Below are positions 17,318 to 27,437 of a DNA stretch of 64,000 nucleotides, in pieces. A program made the translations under genes and the position numbers. The stretch covers positions 21,482-85,481 of the forward strand of contig NZ_JBHULV010000056.1 of assembly GCF_042684645.1 (NCBI RefSeq). The letters are read 5' to 3'. This stretch comes from Pseudopedobacter alpinus. GTDB taxonomy: Bacteria; Bacteroidota; Bacteroidia; Sphingobacteriales; Sphingobacteriaceae. The notes below the pieces were generated by a model, which was not told the origin of the DNA, did not search any database, and saw only the letters and a program-made list of their open reading frames with translations. The first letter of the stretch is position 1. Each line of letters begins with the position of its first letter.

Positions 17318-19942
17318 ATGGCTGAAGAAACAGATCAGAACGAAGGATTACAACACGACAAAATCATTAAAATAAATATTGAGGAAGAAATGAAATCAGC
17401 TTACATCGATTATTCGATGTCTGTGATTGTTTCTAGAGCGTTACCAGATGTTAGAGACGGTTTAAAACCCGTACACCGAAGGGTGCTTTACGGTATGCTC
17501 GATTTAGGTTTGGCAAGCAATAAACCATATAAAAAATCGGCCCGTATTGTTGGGGAGGTTTTAGGAAAGTATCACCCACACGGTGATAGTTCTGTTTATG
17601 ATACTATGGTGCGTATGGCGCAACCTTGGTCTTTACGCTACCCTTTGGTAGATGGGCAAGGAAACTTTGGTTCTATAGATGGCGATTCGCCAGCTGCAAT
17701 GCGTTATACGGAGGCTCGTTTCAAAAAAATGGCCGAAGAAATGTTGGCAGATATTAACAAAGACACCATTGATTACCGCTTAAACTTTGATGATTCTTTA
17801 CAAGAACCAACAGTTTTGCCTTCAAAATTCCCTAACCTTTTGGTTAATGGAGGTTCTGGTATTGCAGTAGGTATGGCAACAAATATGGCTCCCCATAACC
17901 TTTCTGAGGTTATAGATGGCATTGTAGCATATATTGAAAATAACGAAATTACCATTCCGGAGTTAATGCAATTTATTAAAGCTCCTGATTTCCCCACAGG
18001 CGGTATTATTTACGGTTACGATGGCGTTAAAGATGCTTTTGAAACTGGCCGTGGTAGGGTAATGATGCGTGGTGTTGCAGAAATTGAAACTTTACCAAAC
18101 GATAGAGAACGTATTATTGTGACTGAAATACCTTATCAGGTAAATAAAGCCATGATGATTGAGCGTACTGCTGATTTGGTAAATGAGAAAAAAATTGAAG
18201 GAATTTCTGAAATTAGAGATGAGAGTGATAGAGAAGGAATGCGTATTGTTTACGAAATTAAACGTGACGGTAACGCAGCCATCGTATTAAATAACCTTTA
18301 TAAACATACCGCATTACAAACCTCTTTTAGTGTAAATAACATTGCGTTGGTTAAAGGCCGTCCAATGATGCTAAACTTGAAGGATTGTATCCGTCATTTT
18401 GTGGATCATCGCCATGAAGTTGTTGTAAGAAGAACCAAATTTGAATTAGCCGAAGCAGAAAAAAGAGCACACATTTTAGAAGGTTTATTAATTGCTTTAG
18501 ATCATTTAGATGAAGTAATTAAATTAATTAGAGCTTCACAAACACCAGAAGAAGCTCGTGAAGGTTTGATGTCTCAGTTCGGTTTGTCAGATATTCAATC
18601 TAGGGCTATTTTAGATATGACGCTTCGTCGTTTAACTGGCTTAGAAAGAGATAAGATTAAAGACGAATATGCTGAATTGATGAAAACGATTGATTACCTA
18701 AAATCTATTTTAGGTGATGAAGTTTTAAGAATGCAAATCATTAAAGATGAGCTTGCAGAAATGAAAGAAAAATACGGTGATGCCCGCAGAACCGTAATTG
18801 TACACTCGGCAGCAGAAATGATGACCGAAGATTTTATTGAAGACGAAGAGGTAGTAATTACCATTTCTAGAGAAGGTTATATCAAAAGAACGGCACTTTC
18901 TGAATACCGTACACAAGGTAGAGGAGGGAAAGGAAGTTTAGGCTCTAACTCTAGAGATGATGATTTTATTGAATATATTTTCTCAGCATCTAATCATAAC
19001 TATTTATTATTCTTTACAGATAAGGGTAAATGTTATTGGTTAAGGGTTTTTGAAATACCAGAAGGAAGCCGAACTAGTAAAGGTAGAGCCATCCAAAATA
19101 TCATCAATATAGAAAAAGATGAACGCATAAGAGCTTATATCAAAGTTGTTAATCTAAAAGATCAAGATTATTTAGAGAATAACTTTATTATTATGTGTAC
19201 TAAAAAAGGTACCATCAAGAAAACTACCTTACAAGCTTACAGTCGCCCACGTTCTAATGGTATTAACGCCATTAATATTAACGATGGAGATGAATTATTA
19301 GAAGCTAACTTAACTTCTGGTTCATCAGAAATCGTAATGGCATTACGTTCTGGTAAATCTATTAGATTTAATGAATCTACCGTGAGGCCAATGGGACGTA
19401 CCGCTACTGGTGTTAGAGGTATTAGATTAGCACATGATAAAGATGAAGTAGTTGGCATGTTAAGTGTAGAATCTAAAGAAAGTACGATCTTAGTAGTATC
19501 TGAAAAAGGATACGGTAAACGTACTGATGTGGAGGATTACAGAGTAACCAATAGAGGTGGTAAAGGTGTTAAAACCATTAATGTTACAGAAAAAACCGGA
19601 CAATTAGTTGCTATAAAAGACGTTACTGATAATGATGATTTAATGATCATAAATCGTTCTGGAATTGTAATTAGAATTGCGATGCAGCATCTGAGAGTAA
19701 TGGGAAGAGCCACACAAGGGGTGAGGTTAATTACCTTGAAAGGAGATGATTCTATTGCTTCTGTTGCTAAAGTACAGCATGACGAAGAAGAGGAAACAGT
19801 TGTAGTAGTAATTGATGAAACTGATGTTGTAGAAGCTGGGGTAGATGAAGAAGAAGAGGATGATGACGAAGCTGCTGATGATAAAGAAGTAGATGATGAA
19901 GATGAAGCCGATGATTCTACAGAAGATAAAAACGAAGAATAA
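17318..19942 (+). CDS. gyrA: DNA gyrase subunit A
   Basis: 874 residues. The catalytic core contains the QRDR (GEVLGKYHPHGDSSVYDTMV) and the active Tyr in the AAMRYTEAR segment; the C-terminal domain has GyrA beta-pinwheel repeats including a GyrA box (QGRGGKG), which separates it from ParC. The last about 50 residues are almost purely Asp/Glu, as often seen in Bacteroidota. It cuts and reseals both DNA strands to introduce negative supercoils. No gyrB is adjacent. The TPR gene follows 29 bp downstream. Confidence 0.97.
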   Translation: MAEETDQNEGLQHDKIIKINIEEEMKSAYIDYSMSVIVSRALPDVRDGLKPVHRRVLYGMLDLGLASNKPYKKSARIVGEVLGKYHPHGDSSVYDTMVRMAQPWSLRYPLVDGQGNFGSIDGDSPAAMRYTEARFKKMAEEMLADINKDTIDYRLNFDDSLQEPTVLPSKFPNLLVNGGSGIAVGMATNMAPHNLSEVIDGIVAYIENNEITIPELMQFIKAPDFPTGGIIYGYDGVKDAFETGRGRVMMRGVAEIETLPNDRERIIVTEIPYQVNKAMMIERTADLVNEKKIEGISEIRDESDREGMRIVYEIKRDGNAAIVLNNLYKHTALQTSFSVNNIALVKGRPMMLNLKDCIRHFVDHRHEVVVRRTKFELAEAEKRAHILEGLLIALDHLDEVIKLIRASQTPEEAREGLMSQFGLSDIQSRAILDMTLRRLTGLERDKIKDEYAELMKTIDYLKSILGDEVLRMQIIKDELAEMKEKYGDARRTVIVHSAAEMMTEDFIEDEEVVITISREGYIKRTALSEYRTQGRGGKGSLGSNSRDDDFIEYIFSASNHNYLLFFTDKGKCYWLRVFEIPEGSRTSKGRAIQNIINIEKDERIRAYIKVVNLKDQDYLENNFIIMCTKKGTIKKTTLQAYSRPRSNGINAININDGDELLEANLTSGSSEIVMALRSGKSIRFNESTVRPMGRTATGVRGIRLAHDKDEVVGMLSVESKESTILVVSEKGYGKRTDVEDYRVTNRGGKGVKTINVTEKTGQLVAIKDVTDNDDLMIINRSGIVIRIAMQHLRVMGRATQGVRLITLKGDDSIASVAKVQHDEEEETVVVVIDETDVVEAGVDEEEEDDDEAADDKEVDDEDEADDSTEDKNEE

Positions 19943-19971
19943 TTAAAAATTAAAAATCAAATAGTTCAAGA

Positions 19972-21150
19972 ATGAAAAAGACAATTTTAAGCATTTTATT
20001 AGCCTCTTTCTTTTATGTAGCAAATGCTCAAAAAAGCGAGATTGCCAGTGCAAAAAATAACTATGCACTTTATGAGATTAGTATGCAATCTAAAGGTCCT
20101 TTAAACAAAAAGTTAGAAACATTAAATCTTGCAAAAGCATCAACTGATAAAGCAATATTATTTGAGAAAACAAAAAATGATGCAGAGCTTTGGGCATATA
20201 GAGCATTAATATATTCTAGTATTTCTGTTGCCGATACCGTAAATGTGAATAATGCTTCCACTGCTTTCACAGTAGCTCAAGAAGCAATTACAAAAGCCAA
20301 AACTTTAGACACAAAAAGCGAAAATAAAAACACAATAGAAAGTGCTGAAAGAAACTTAACTATTATGATGCAGAATAAAGGTATTACTGCATTTAATAAA
20401 AAGGATTATAAAGAGGCTTACAACTCGTTCAAATTTATATCTGACGTAATGCCTACTGATACTCTCTTTAGTATGTACACTGCAATTGCAGCTAATAGTT
20501 CTCAAATGTATGATGAGTCTGTAAAATATTATAACAGAACTTTAGAAAACAATAAATCAAATGCTGGTTTATACCAAGAGTTAGGACGTATTTATTTAAC
20601 TAAAGCAGATACTGCAAATGCTTTAAAAACTATTGAAGAAGGTAGAAAACAACACCCAGAATTTATGGGTTTAATTTTTGATGAACTTAATATTTATTTG
20701 AACAGAGGTGAAGCTGCAAAACAGATTACTAAAATTGAAAATGCAATTGCAAAAGACCCTAAAAACAAAACTTTAAGATTTGTATCTGGAATAGCATATT
20801 CTGCTAATAAAGATATGGATAAATCTGCTGAAGCTTATAAAGCAGCTTTAGAAATAGATCCAAATTATACGGATGCAATTTACAATTTAGCCATAATTTA
20901 TATAAACAAAGGTAATGATCACATTACAGCGGCAAATAAATTACCATCTAATAAAGCTTCTGATGCTAAATACAATGAGCTAAAGAAAAAATTTGATACT
21001 GAATTGGGCAATGCATTACCTCTTTTAGAGAAGGCAAAAGAGTTAAATCCTAATGATTTAAATACATTAACTACTTTAAGAGAAGTTTATGTTAAACTAA
21101 ATAAATTGGATAAAGCTGCTCAAATTAAAAAACTATTAGATCAGAAGTAA
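19972..21150 (+). CDS. Exported tetratricopeptide-repeat protein
   Basis: 392 residues with a signal peptide (cleavage near NAQ at 20) and several TPR units, clearest at AFNKKDYKEAYNSFKFI, YQELGRIYLTKADTANAL and KSAEAYKAALEIDPNYTDAI. TPR proteins are interaction scaffolds; partners are unknown. It is probably co-transcribed with gyrA, followed by its own terminator. There is no catalytic domain. Confidence 0.85.
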   Translation: MKKTILSILLASFFYVANAQKSEIASAKNNYALYEISMQSKGPLNKKLETLNLAKASTDKAILFEKTKNDAELWAYRALIYSSISVADTVNVNNASTAFTVAQEAITKAKTLDTKSENKNTIESAERNLTIMMQNKGITAFNKKDYKEAYNSFKFISDVMPTDTLFSMYTAIAANSSQMYDESVKYYNRTLENNKSNAGLYQELGRIYLTKADTANALKTIEEGRKQHPEFMGLIFDELNIYLNRGEAAKQITKIENAIAKDPKNKTLRFVSGIAYSANKDMDKSAEAYKAALEIDPNYTDAIYNLAIIYINKGNDHITAANKLPSNKASDAKYNELKKKFDTELGNALPLLEKAKELNPNDLNTLTTLREVYVKLNKLDKAAQIKKLLDQK

Positions 21151-21170
21151 TAGTTAAGAAAAATGTAATA

Positions 21171-21208
21171 AAGCCCTGATGTTGAAAAATATCAGGGCTT
21201 AATTTTTT
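21171..21208 (+). terminator. Terminator after gyrA-TPR
   Basis: AAGCCCTGAT / ATCAGGGCTT perfect 10-bp stem followed by AATTTTTTT. Confidence 0.92.
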
Positions 21209-21331
21209 TGAAAGAACTTCCAAATTATAGTTTAATTAATTTTGTGTTTTTTAAGGTTATAATAAGAATCATATTATCTTAAGGAGATTCAGAAATCAAT
21301 TTTAATTTTCCTTAAATAGAGAACATCTTTA

Positions 21332-22303
21332 TTAGCCTTCTTTAAAACTATTAAACTTAGGTTTTGGGTTATCTAATTTAATAGTTCGTTTTGATAAATC
21401 TAAGCTGGCATTTAATTCAAAACCTATTAGCAAAATTAAAGAGTTTAAATAAAGCCAAATCATTACCACTAATAATGTACCTATAGAACCGTAAAGTTTG
21501 TTATAAGCACCAAAATTGTTAATGTAAAAGGAAAAAGCTAAAGATGTTAATACTGCTAAAATTGTAGCAAACCAAGAGCCTGCACTAAAGAATTTCCATT
21601 TTTTAGAATTTGCCGGCCCATACCTGTACAATAACGATGTTGTTACAAAATATACAATAATAATGATGAGCCACCTGCTCACCATAATCAAATAAATAAA
21701 GAAAACACCGTCTTGTAGGTTAAGTTCTTCTCTTAAAAAATTTACTACAAATTCGCCTATAACCATTACAGAAACACCTATAATCAAAGAGAATGCTGTG
21801 AGTAAAGTAAGATTTAAAGCTACATATCTTTGCTTAAGCCAAGTACGGGTTTCTACAATAAGCGATGCCTTGTTAAAAGCCTGCATTAGTGTGCTGATAC
21901 CGTTTGTGGCAAAAAATAAGGCTAAAATAAATCCAATAGATAATAACTTTCCGTTTTGATTTTTTACAATATCTTCTAATGTAGATTCAAAAGCTAAATA
22001 AGCGTTTTCTGGCAATAACAATGAAATTATTGCCATTAGCTGATTTTGGAAATTCTTTATTGGGATATAAGGAATTAGCGTAAATAAAAAAATGATGGAA
22101 GGGAATAGCGCCATCATAAAATTATAAGCTAAAGAAGATGCCTTATTAATTAAAGAATCTTTTTGAATTTCTTGAAAGAAGAAAAGACCAACGGTGTAAA
22201 GCGGTATTGGACTAAATCCTGGTAGAATAATAAATTTTGTCCACTCTATAAAAGAACGGTAAAATTTAAACTTAAACAGGAAATCGTGTACCCACTGCAT
22301 CAA
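21332..22303 (-). CDS. YihY/BrkB-family inner-membrane protein
   Basis: 323 residues with about six membrane helices. The AYNFMMALFPSIIFLFTLIP segment and the PGNN-like GPANSKKWKFFSAGSWFAT and LYGSIGTLLVVMIWLYLNS segments are typical of the YihY/BrkB family, once wrongly called RNase BN. Function is unsettled; transport or envelope roles are proposed. It is the last gene of a five-gene minus-strand run. Confidence 0.88.
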   Translation of the reverse strand: MMQWVHDFLFKFKFYRSFIEWTKFIILPGFSPIPLYTVGLFFFQEIQKDSLINKASSLAYNFMMALFPSIIFLFTLIPYIPIKNFQNQLMAIISLLLPENAYLAFESTLEDIVKNQNGKLLSIGFILALFFATNGISTLMQAFNKASLIVETRTWLKQRYVALNLTLLTAFSLIIGVSVMVIGEFVVNFLREELNLQDGVFFIYLIMVSRWLIIIIVYFVTTSLLYRYGPANSKKWKFFSAGSWFATILAVLTSLAFSFYINNFGAYNKLYGSIGTLLVVMIWLYLNSLILLIGFELNASLDLSKRTIKLDNPKPKFNSFKEG

Positions 22304-22309
22304 TCTAAT

Positions 22310-22717
22310 TTATGAAAAATAAGTTTCAATCCTGTCCAAGAAATTTTTTGGAGCCACACAGGGTTTATTTTTAGCAATATCTACAAAAACTAAAGTAGTT
22401 TCTCCTAAATTAATCAGCACTTTATCTTGATTATAAAGTTCGTACTTAAAAATAATTCTTACACCGGGCTTCTCTTCAATAATCACTTTTACAGTAATAA
22501 TATCATCATAAAGTGCAGGTTTTATGTATTTACATTTAAGTTCTAAAACAGGCATCATCACACCATCTTGCTCCATAGATTTGTAGGTCATACCTAAGCT
22601 GCGCAACATTTCTGTTCGGGCTACCTCATACATTTCGGCATAGTTGCCATAATATACATAACCCATTTGGTCTGTATCAGCATAACGTACTCTAATTGTG
22701 GTTTCAAAACTAAACAT
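22310..22717 (-). CDS. YbgC-like acyl-CoA thioesterase
   Basis: 135 residues, single hotdog fold. The catalytic signature RYADTDQMGYVYYGNY carries the Asp of the 4-hydroxybenzoyl-CoA thioesterase/YbgC group. It hydrolyses acyl-CoA or acyl-ACP; the substrate is unknown. It lies 1 bp from mltG and 6 bp from the BrkB gene, so translation is probably coupled. Confidence 0.9.
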   Translation of the reverse strand: MFSFETTIRVRYADTDQMGYVYYGNYAEMYEVARTEMLRSLGMTYKSMEQDGVMMPVLELKCKYIKPALYDDIITVKVIIEEKPGVRIIFKYELYNQDKVLINLGETTLVFVDIAKNKPCVAPKNFLDRIETYFS

Positions 22718-22718
22718 A

Positions 22719-23765
22719 TTATTTTTTTATATTTCTTTCGTTTAAAGCCTGCTGAAATCTTCTGGCGTTGGCTGTATGTTCTGATAAGTTAGTTGCAAAG
22801 TTATGGTAGCCAGAAAAATCTTCTTTAGCGCACATGTAAATATAATTATGCTTTTCTGGACTTAAAACTGCATCAATAGCGTTAATAGAAGGCATTGTTA
22901 TTGGCCCTGGAGGCAAACCTTTATTTCTGTAAGTATTATAAGGAGAATCTTTAGTTAAGTGTCTATTTAATACTCGCCTAATTGTAAAATCATTATTGGC
23001 AAATATTACAGTAGGGTCGGCCTCTAGTTTAATGCCATTATTTAAGCGATTTAAATATAAGCCAGCTATGGTTGGCATTTCTTTATCCATCAAAGCTTCA
23101 CTATCAACAATTGATGCTAAAATGGTAACTTCTTGTGGAGTTAATTGTAAATCAGCTGCTTTTTTTAAGCGATCCGTATCCCAAAACTTGGTGTATTCCT
23201 TGTTCATCCTTATAAAAAAGTCTTGGGCGGTAATGTTCCAATACATTTCGTAAGAATTTGGGATAAACATGGTGTAAATATTATCGGTGTTAAAACCATA
23301 AGATTTCACAAACTCTGCAGAGTCTAACAAAGTAACTAATGTTGCGGAATCAAATTCTAACTTTTTTGAAACCATGCCGGCAAGGTTGTTTTTTAGCCTC
23401 ACATTACGGAAAGAAATTGCAACTGGTTCTTGGTTACCAGCTACCAACATATTTAAAATCTCCCGATTATTCATCCCTTTTTTAAAGGGATATTTACCTG
23501 GTTTTATTTTACTACCATAATCTCTATCTTTTGCAAGCCCATAAAAAGAGCTACTATCTATTAATAAATTATGCTTTGCAATAGAATCTCTTACTTGATC
23601 AAAATTTGCGCCTGTTGGTATGTATAAGTATGTTTTTTGTTCAACGTTGGTATTCTCTTTTATAAACTTTACATAAAGTTTTGGGATAATAATTGCAGCG
23701 GTAATTACCAATATTAATACTAAAATAATACCTGCTATAGTTCCTTTTTTTAATTTATTAGCCAT
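22719..23765 (-). CDS. mltG: Endolytic murein transglycosylase MltG
   Basis: 348 residues. One N-terminal membrane helix (about 9-29), a LysM-like subdomain, then the YceG domain with ILASIVDSEA (region of the catalytic Glu), YLNRLNNGIKLEADPTV, SPYNTY and GLPPGPITMPS motifs. MltG cuts nascent glycan strands and helps set their length. The PASTA protein in the same run also points to cell-wall work. Confidence 0.94.
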   Translation of the reverse strand: MANKLKKGTIAGIILVLILVITAAIIIPKLYVKFIKENTNVEQKTYLYIPTGANFDQVRDSIAKHNLLIDSSSFYGLAKDRDYGSKIKPGKYPFKKGMNNREILNMLVAGNQEPVAISFRNVRLKNNLAGMVSKKLEFDSATLVTLLDSAEFVKSYGFNTDNIYTMFIPNSYEMYWNITAQDFFIRMNKEYTKFWDTDRLKKAADLQLTPQEVTILASIVDSEALMDKEMPTIAGLYLNRLNNGIKLEADPTVIFANNDFTIRRVLNRHLTKDSPYNTYRNKGLPPGPITMPSINAIDAVLSPEKHNYIYMCAKEDFSGYHNFATNLSEHTANARRFQQALNERNIKK

Positions 23766-23785
23766 TAATAATTATGTGATGAATG

Positions 23786-24100
23786 TTATTTTGTATTTAA
23801 AACTCTTTGTAATTTTAATAAACCACCTATTAAATTTCTTGTTTGGTGGTAACCAGCATTTTCTAAAATTAACTTGGCGGTTTTACTTCTTAAACCTCTT
23901 TGGCAAATTACAATAACTGGTTGGTTTGGGTCTAATTCTAAATCATCTTCTTCAATTAATCCACTTAAAGTTCCTAACGGAATATTGAGTCCGCCAATAT
24001 TATAGGTATGGTATTCCAATTGCTCACGCACATCTATTAGTTGTAATTTAACTGATGATTTCAACAAATCTGCAAATTCTTCAACTTGTATATCTTCCAT
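23786..24100 (-). CDS. Rhodanese-like domain protein
   Basis: 104 residues, a single cytosolic rhodanese domain. IDVREQLEYHTYNIGG and the active loop CQRGLRS (Cys nucleophile) are visible. It carries persulfide sulfur in an unknown pathway. It overlaps the PASTA gene by one base, indicating coupling. Confidence 0.92.
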   Translation of the reverse strand: MEDIQVEEFADLLKSSVKLQLIDVREQLEYHTYNIGGLNIPLGTLSGLIEEDDLELDPNQPVIVICQRGLRSKTAKLILENAGYHQTRNLIGGLLKLQRVLNTK

Positions 24101-24870
24101 TAATTTTGGTTACTTAAAACTAAATTAATTTTGGTGCCAATACTTACTTTAGCCAAAGAATCTGGTACATAAGATGGATATTGATACTTAATTACAGCAT
24201 TTGCAGAATCTTGTACAACCCCCTCATAACTTAAGTCTCCAATTGTTAAAGACGCACCTTTAATAGAAAACATGGCTTCGCTTAAAGTTAGCCCAACTAA
24301 ATTAGGTAATTCTACCTCGCTGGCTCCATAACCATCACCTAAAACCAAATCAATTCTGCTGCCTTTTGGTATTTTTTGCCCCACTCTTAGTGTTTGACCA
24401 GCATAGCTAAATGATAATACTGCATCTCTAGCAATATCTGGTTTGTAAGAAGTATCACCCAATTTAAGTCCGTAATTGCTTAACATAGCTCTCACTTCAA
24501 TAAAGGTCTTGTTCTCAATATCAGGGAAATTAACATCTGGGGTTTGAGAGCTCACAATGGTTAAATAAATCATCCTGTTTTCTTTAACATTGGTATTAGG
24601 ATCTGGGTCTTGTTCTGTAACTAAACCTGCTGGTTTATCTAAAATAAAAACCGAATCTATTTGATACCTAAAACCTTGCTCTTCTAAAATTTCAATAGCT
24701 TTTTCAATATTCAAACCTCTAAAATTTGGTACTGGCTTACCCTCACCATGGCGAGTGTAATATCTCAAACTAAAAAACAGTATAAAAAGAAATATTGTAA
24801 GCACCGTAAAAGCAATTATTGCTTGCTTTCTGAATTCTGGAGTTGCTAAGTATTTAAAGAATTTACTCAT
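24100..24870 (-). CDS. PASTA-domain membrane protein
   Basis: 256 residues: a short cytosolic tail, one membrane helix (about 17-36) and three PASTA repeats (starting near PVPNFRGL, VNFPDIEN and VELPNLVG, each followed by an AxxxL helix and a VxxQ/P-rich strand). There is no kinase or transpeptidase domain, so it is a stand-alone PASTA protein, probably binding peptidoglycan. It heads the minus-strand run and diverges from ddl. Confidence 0.9.
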   Translation of the reverse strand: MSKFFKYLATPEFRKQAIIAFTVLTIFLFILFFSLRYYTRHGEGKPVPNFRGLNIEKAIEILEEQGFRYQIDSVFILDKPAGLVTEQDPDPNTNVKENRMIYLTIVSSQTPDVNFPDIENKTFIEVRAMLSNYGLKLGDTSYKPDIARDAVLSFSYAGQTLRVGQKIPKGSRIDLVLGDGYGASEVELPNLVGLTLSEAMFSIKGASLTIGDLSYEGVVQDSANAVIKYQYPSYVPDSLAKVSIGTKINLVLSNQN

Positions 24871-24974
24871 TTACGGGATTTATTTATTTTTCAAACTTAG
24901 CCAAAATTAAAGATAAAATTTATATTTGAGCTATAAACAGCATTGCTCAATTGGCAATCAATTAATTAATTTTA

Positions 24975-25964
24975 ATGAAAAAAAACATTGCTCTGCTAGC
25001 GGGCGGATATACTGGAGAATCTGTGGTTTCTTTAAATAGTGCTAAACAGATAGAAACGCAATTAGATTATAATTTGTATAATGTTTACAAAATAATTATT
25101 AGCGATGAGGAGTGGTATTATTTATTGGATAATAACCAAAAAGTGAATGTTGATAAAAATGATTTTAGTATTTCTGTAAATGAATCTAAAATTAAATTTG
25201 ATGCTGTTTTCATTATTATACATGGTAGCCCTGGCGAGGATGGTAAATTTCAAGGTTATTTTGATTTATTAGGAATTCCATATACTACTTGCGATGCAAC
25301 AACATCTGCCTTAACAATGAATAAAGGTTATACAAAAGCAGTAGTAAGCGGCATTAATAGTCTTAATGTAGCGCAATCTATACAACTTTTTGGTGAGAAC
25401 GAAACACAAGAACAAGAAGTTAAGAGCCAGTTAAAACTACCTCTTTTTATTAAACCAAACAGCGGTGGCAGCAGCATTGGAATGTCAAAAGTAAACAAAT
25501 GGGAAGAGTTAAGGAGCGCTTTAGCAAAAGCTTTTGCAGAAGACAGTCAGGTTTTAGTAGAAGAGTTTATTAAAGGCAGAGAATTTACTGTTGGTATTTA
25601 CAAAACTAAAGGAGAAGTGGTTGTTTTACCAATTACTGAAATAAAGTCTTCAAAAGAGTTTTTTGACTTTGAGGCTAAATACACTACTGGAATGACAGAG
25701 GAGATTACTCCAGCAGTTTTACCACAAGAAACAACCGATAAAGTAGGTGAGATTGTAAAGGCTGTTTTTGCAAAGCTAAATTGCCGAGGTATGGTTAGGG
25801 TAGATTTTATTTTACAGGATTTCACTGAAGATTTTTATTTCATTGAGATTAACACCGTTCCTGGGCAGTCAGAAAATAGTATTATTCCGCAACAGGTTAG
25901 AGCTGCCGGAATGAAAATGAAAGACTTTTATAGCCTGTTAATTGAAGAAGCTTTAGTTGGTTAG
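24975..25964 (+). CDS. ddl: D-alanine--D-alanine ligase
   Basis: 329 residues with an ATP-grasp fold. It has an N-terminal GGYTGESVVS loop, HGSPGEDG, FIKPNSGGSSIGM (ATP-binding), EEFIKGREFTVGI, and the metal-binding EINTVPGQSENSIIPQQ. It makes the D-Ala-D-Ala dipeptide of peptidoglycan. A TATATTTG -7-like box lies 42 bp upstream of the start codon. The gene diverges from the PASTA gene. Confidence 0.96.
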   Translation: MKKNIALLAGGYTGESVVSLNSAKQIETQLDYNLYNVYKIIISDEEWYYLLDNNQKVNVDKNDFSISVNESKIKFDAVFIIIHGSPGEDGKFQGYFDLLGIPYTTCDATTSALTMNKGYTKAVVSGINSLNVAQSIQLFGENETQEQEVKSQLKLPLFIKPNSGGSSIGMSKVNKWEELRSALAKAFAEDSQVLVEEFIKGREFTVGIYKTKGEVVVLPITEIKSSKEFFDFEAKYTTGMTEEITPAVLPQETTDKVGEIVKAVFAKLNCRGMVRVDFILQDFTEDFYFIEINTVPGQSENSIIPQQVRAAGMKMKDFYSLLIEEALVG

Positions 25965-26033
25965 TTGGTTGGTTTGTTAGTTTTTAATTGGTTGGTTAGG
26001 TTGTTAGTTTTAATTAGTTAGCGTTTGCATTAA

Positions 26034-26065
26034 CTCCCTCTCCTTCGGAGAGGGTTGGGGTGAGG
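26034..26065. repeat. REP-type element CCCTCTCC-TTC-GGAGAGGG
   Basis: Perfect 8-bp stem with a TTC loop followed by TTGGGGTGAGG, a pattern seen in intergenic DNA of many bacteria. It sits between the convergent ddl and thioesterase genes, after a TTAGTTGGTTGG-type low-complexity stretch (25960-26020). Confidence 0.7.
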
Positions 26066-26068
26066 CTC

Positions 26069-26488
26069 TTAAATACTATAAAGTTGAATCATTTCTTCAC
26101 TTACTTCAACGCCTCTTCCGGTTTTTAAATCAATCATTACAAAATCAAACCAGCCGCTTGTGCTGGTTTTTTTCGTTTTCAGATTTACAATATCAAAGGT
26201 AATTCTGCAACCTTTTTTATTAATTTCTGTAATTCCTGTTTCAACAGAAAAAGTATTTCCTAATTCTAAAGGGCGTTTATAGTCTATCTGAACCGTTTTT
26301 ACTACCCAACCAAATCCCATTTCTAAAAACTTTTCCATAGACATACCGTAACAGGTTTCCATTTGCTCGTAACGGGCGGCTAATACATAATCTAAATAAA
26401 TACTGTTGTGTACATGGTTAAACATGTCAATATCATCCGGGCGGACTTTGTGTTCTGTAGTAAATCTTGAGTATCTTATATCCGTCAT
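26069..26488 (-). CDS. Acyl-CoA thioesterase, hotdog fold
   Basis: 139 residues. RPDDIDMFNHVHNSIYLDY is the active-site loop and helix of the 4HBT/acyl-ACP thioesterase group (Asp and His). It is a second, separate paralogue of the YbgC-like protein at 22.3 kb. The substrate is unknown. Confidence 0.9.
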   Translation of the reverse strand: MTDIRYSRFTTEHKVRPDDIDMFNHVHNSIYLDYVLAARYEQMETCYGMSMEKFLEMGFGWVVKTVQIDYKRPLELGNTFSVETGITEINKKGCRITFDIVNLKTKKTSTSGWFDFVMIDLKTGRGVEVSEEMIQLYSI

Positions 26489-26538
26489 GTAATAGTATTT
26501 TTTATATCAAATAACATTATTTCTAAGTGTTAATGATG

Positions 26539-27258
26539 TTATTTAGCTTTTTTTAGTATTAATGTTATTCCACTTCTTAATCCGGGCGGAATTATTTTTT
26601 TAAACATTCGGTAAGTTTTGGAAAGTAAAGATGGATATTCAAAATATTCATCTTGTATTACTGTATCAATAGTAAAGCCACTTTTTAGCGCCATTGTTTT
26701 TAGCTCTTTTAATGTGTACTCTCTATAATGACCAGGATTTTCCAAATTTTCTCTAGGAATTTCAAAGGGGTTTTTGCCAAATACCATCAATAACCTTTTG
26801 CGTAAAGCTACCGCATTTGGGGTTTGTATAATTAAATAGCCTTCTTTATTAATTAGCGAAAATAGGTTTCTAAATAATTTATTTGGGGATGTATATAAAT
26901 GTTCTAGCACTTCAGCACAAATAATCAGATCAAATTTTTCTGTGATTTTATGTGTATCTAAAAAGTTTAAATCTTGCGCAATAAAATTTGTTTTTTTGAT
27001 GATGGTATTACTTACTAAATGGCCACCTAAACTATTTTCACTATCAAAACCCATTAAATAAAGATGATGTTGAAATTTAGGATACAATAATTCGCTCAAA
27101 AAAGAAGGGCCAATATCTAAAGCAGTTTTTAAATCTTTATTTCTTAACCAATTTAAAATAATCTCGAACCTCTTACTATGCACCGTTAAATAAAGTTTTT
27201 GTTCTTTATTAAGTGCATACAAATTGTTAAAGTGAGTGATGATTTTGCTTTTTTGCAT
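26539..27258 (-). CDS. Class I SAM-dependent methyltransferase
   Basis: 239 residues. LKTALDIGPS (motif I), FDLIICAEVLEHLYTSP (motif IV of the Methyltransf_23/UbiG-like group) and EGYLIIQTPN are present. The acceptor is not known; similar genes occur near glycan or lipid genes. It is a single gene on the minus strand. Confidence 0.88.
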   Translation of the reverse strand: MQKSKIITHFNNLYALNKEQKLYLTVHSKRFEIILNWLRNKDLKTALDIGPSFLSELLYPKFQHHLYLMGFDSENSLGGHLVSNTIIKKTNFIAQDLNFLDTHKITEKFDLIICAEVLEHLYTSPNKLFRNLFSLINKEGYLIIQTPNAVALRKRLLMVFGKNPFEIPRENLENPGHYREYTLKELKTMALKSGFTIDTVIQDEYFEYPSLLSKTYRMFKKIIPPGLRSGITLILKKAK

Positions 27259-27330
27259 TATAAACCGAAAGTAAAAATTTATTGAATAGGAATAAGTATT
27301 TTAATTATGTTTTTGATTCAGGTTTTCGCT

Positions 27331-27360
27331 GTTCGACATGTTCCAAAGGGCATGTCGAAC
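27331..27360. repeat. Left REP-like palindrome of the RAYT locus
   Basis: GTTCGACATG-N10-CATGTCGAAC, a perfect 10-bp inverted repeat. A second hairpin GGGGATT-TCC-AATCCCC follows at 27371-27387. The last 20 bases of the main palindrome match the start of the right-hand element at 27996 in inverted orientation with one change. Confidence 0.8.
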
Positions 27361-27437
27361 TCATAAATAAAGGGGATTTCCAATCCCCCAATAACCAATT
27401 AATTTGCATATTAAATTTTAAAACGCAATATTTAAAT

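Noticed and set aside
19790..19942. Acidic repeat tail of gyrA as a foreign insertion
   Set aside because: Asp/Glu-rich GyrA tails are common in Bacteroidota; codon use continues without a break.
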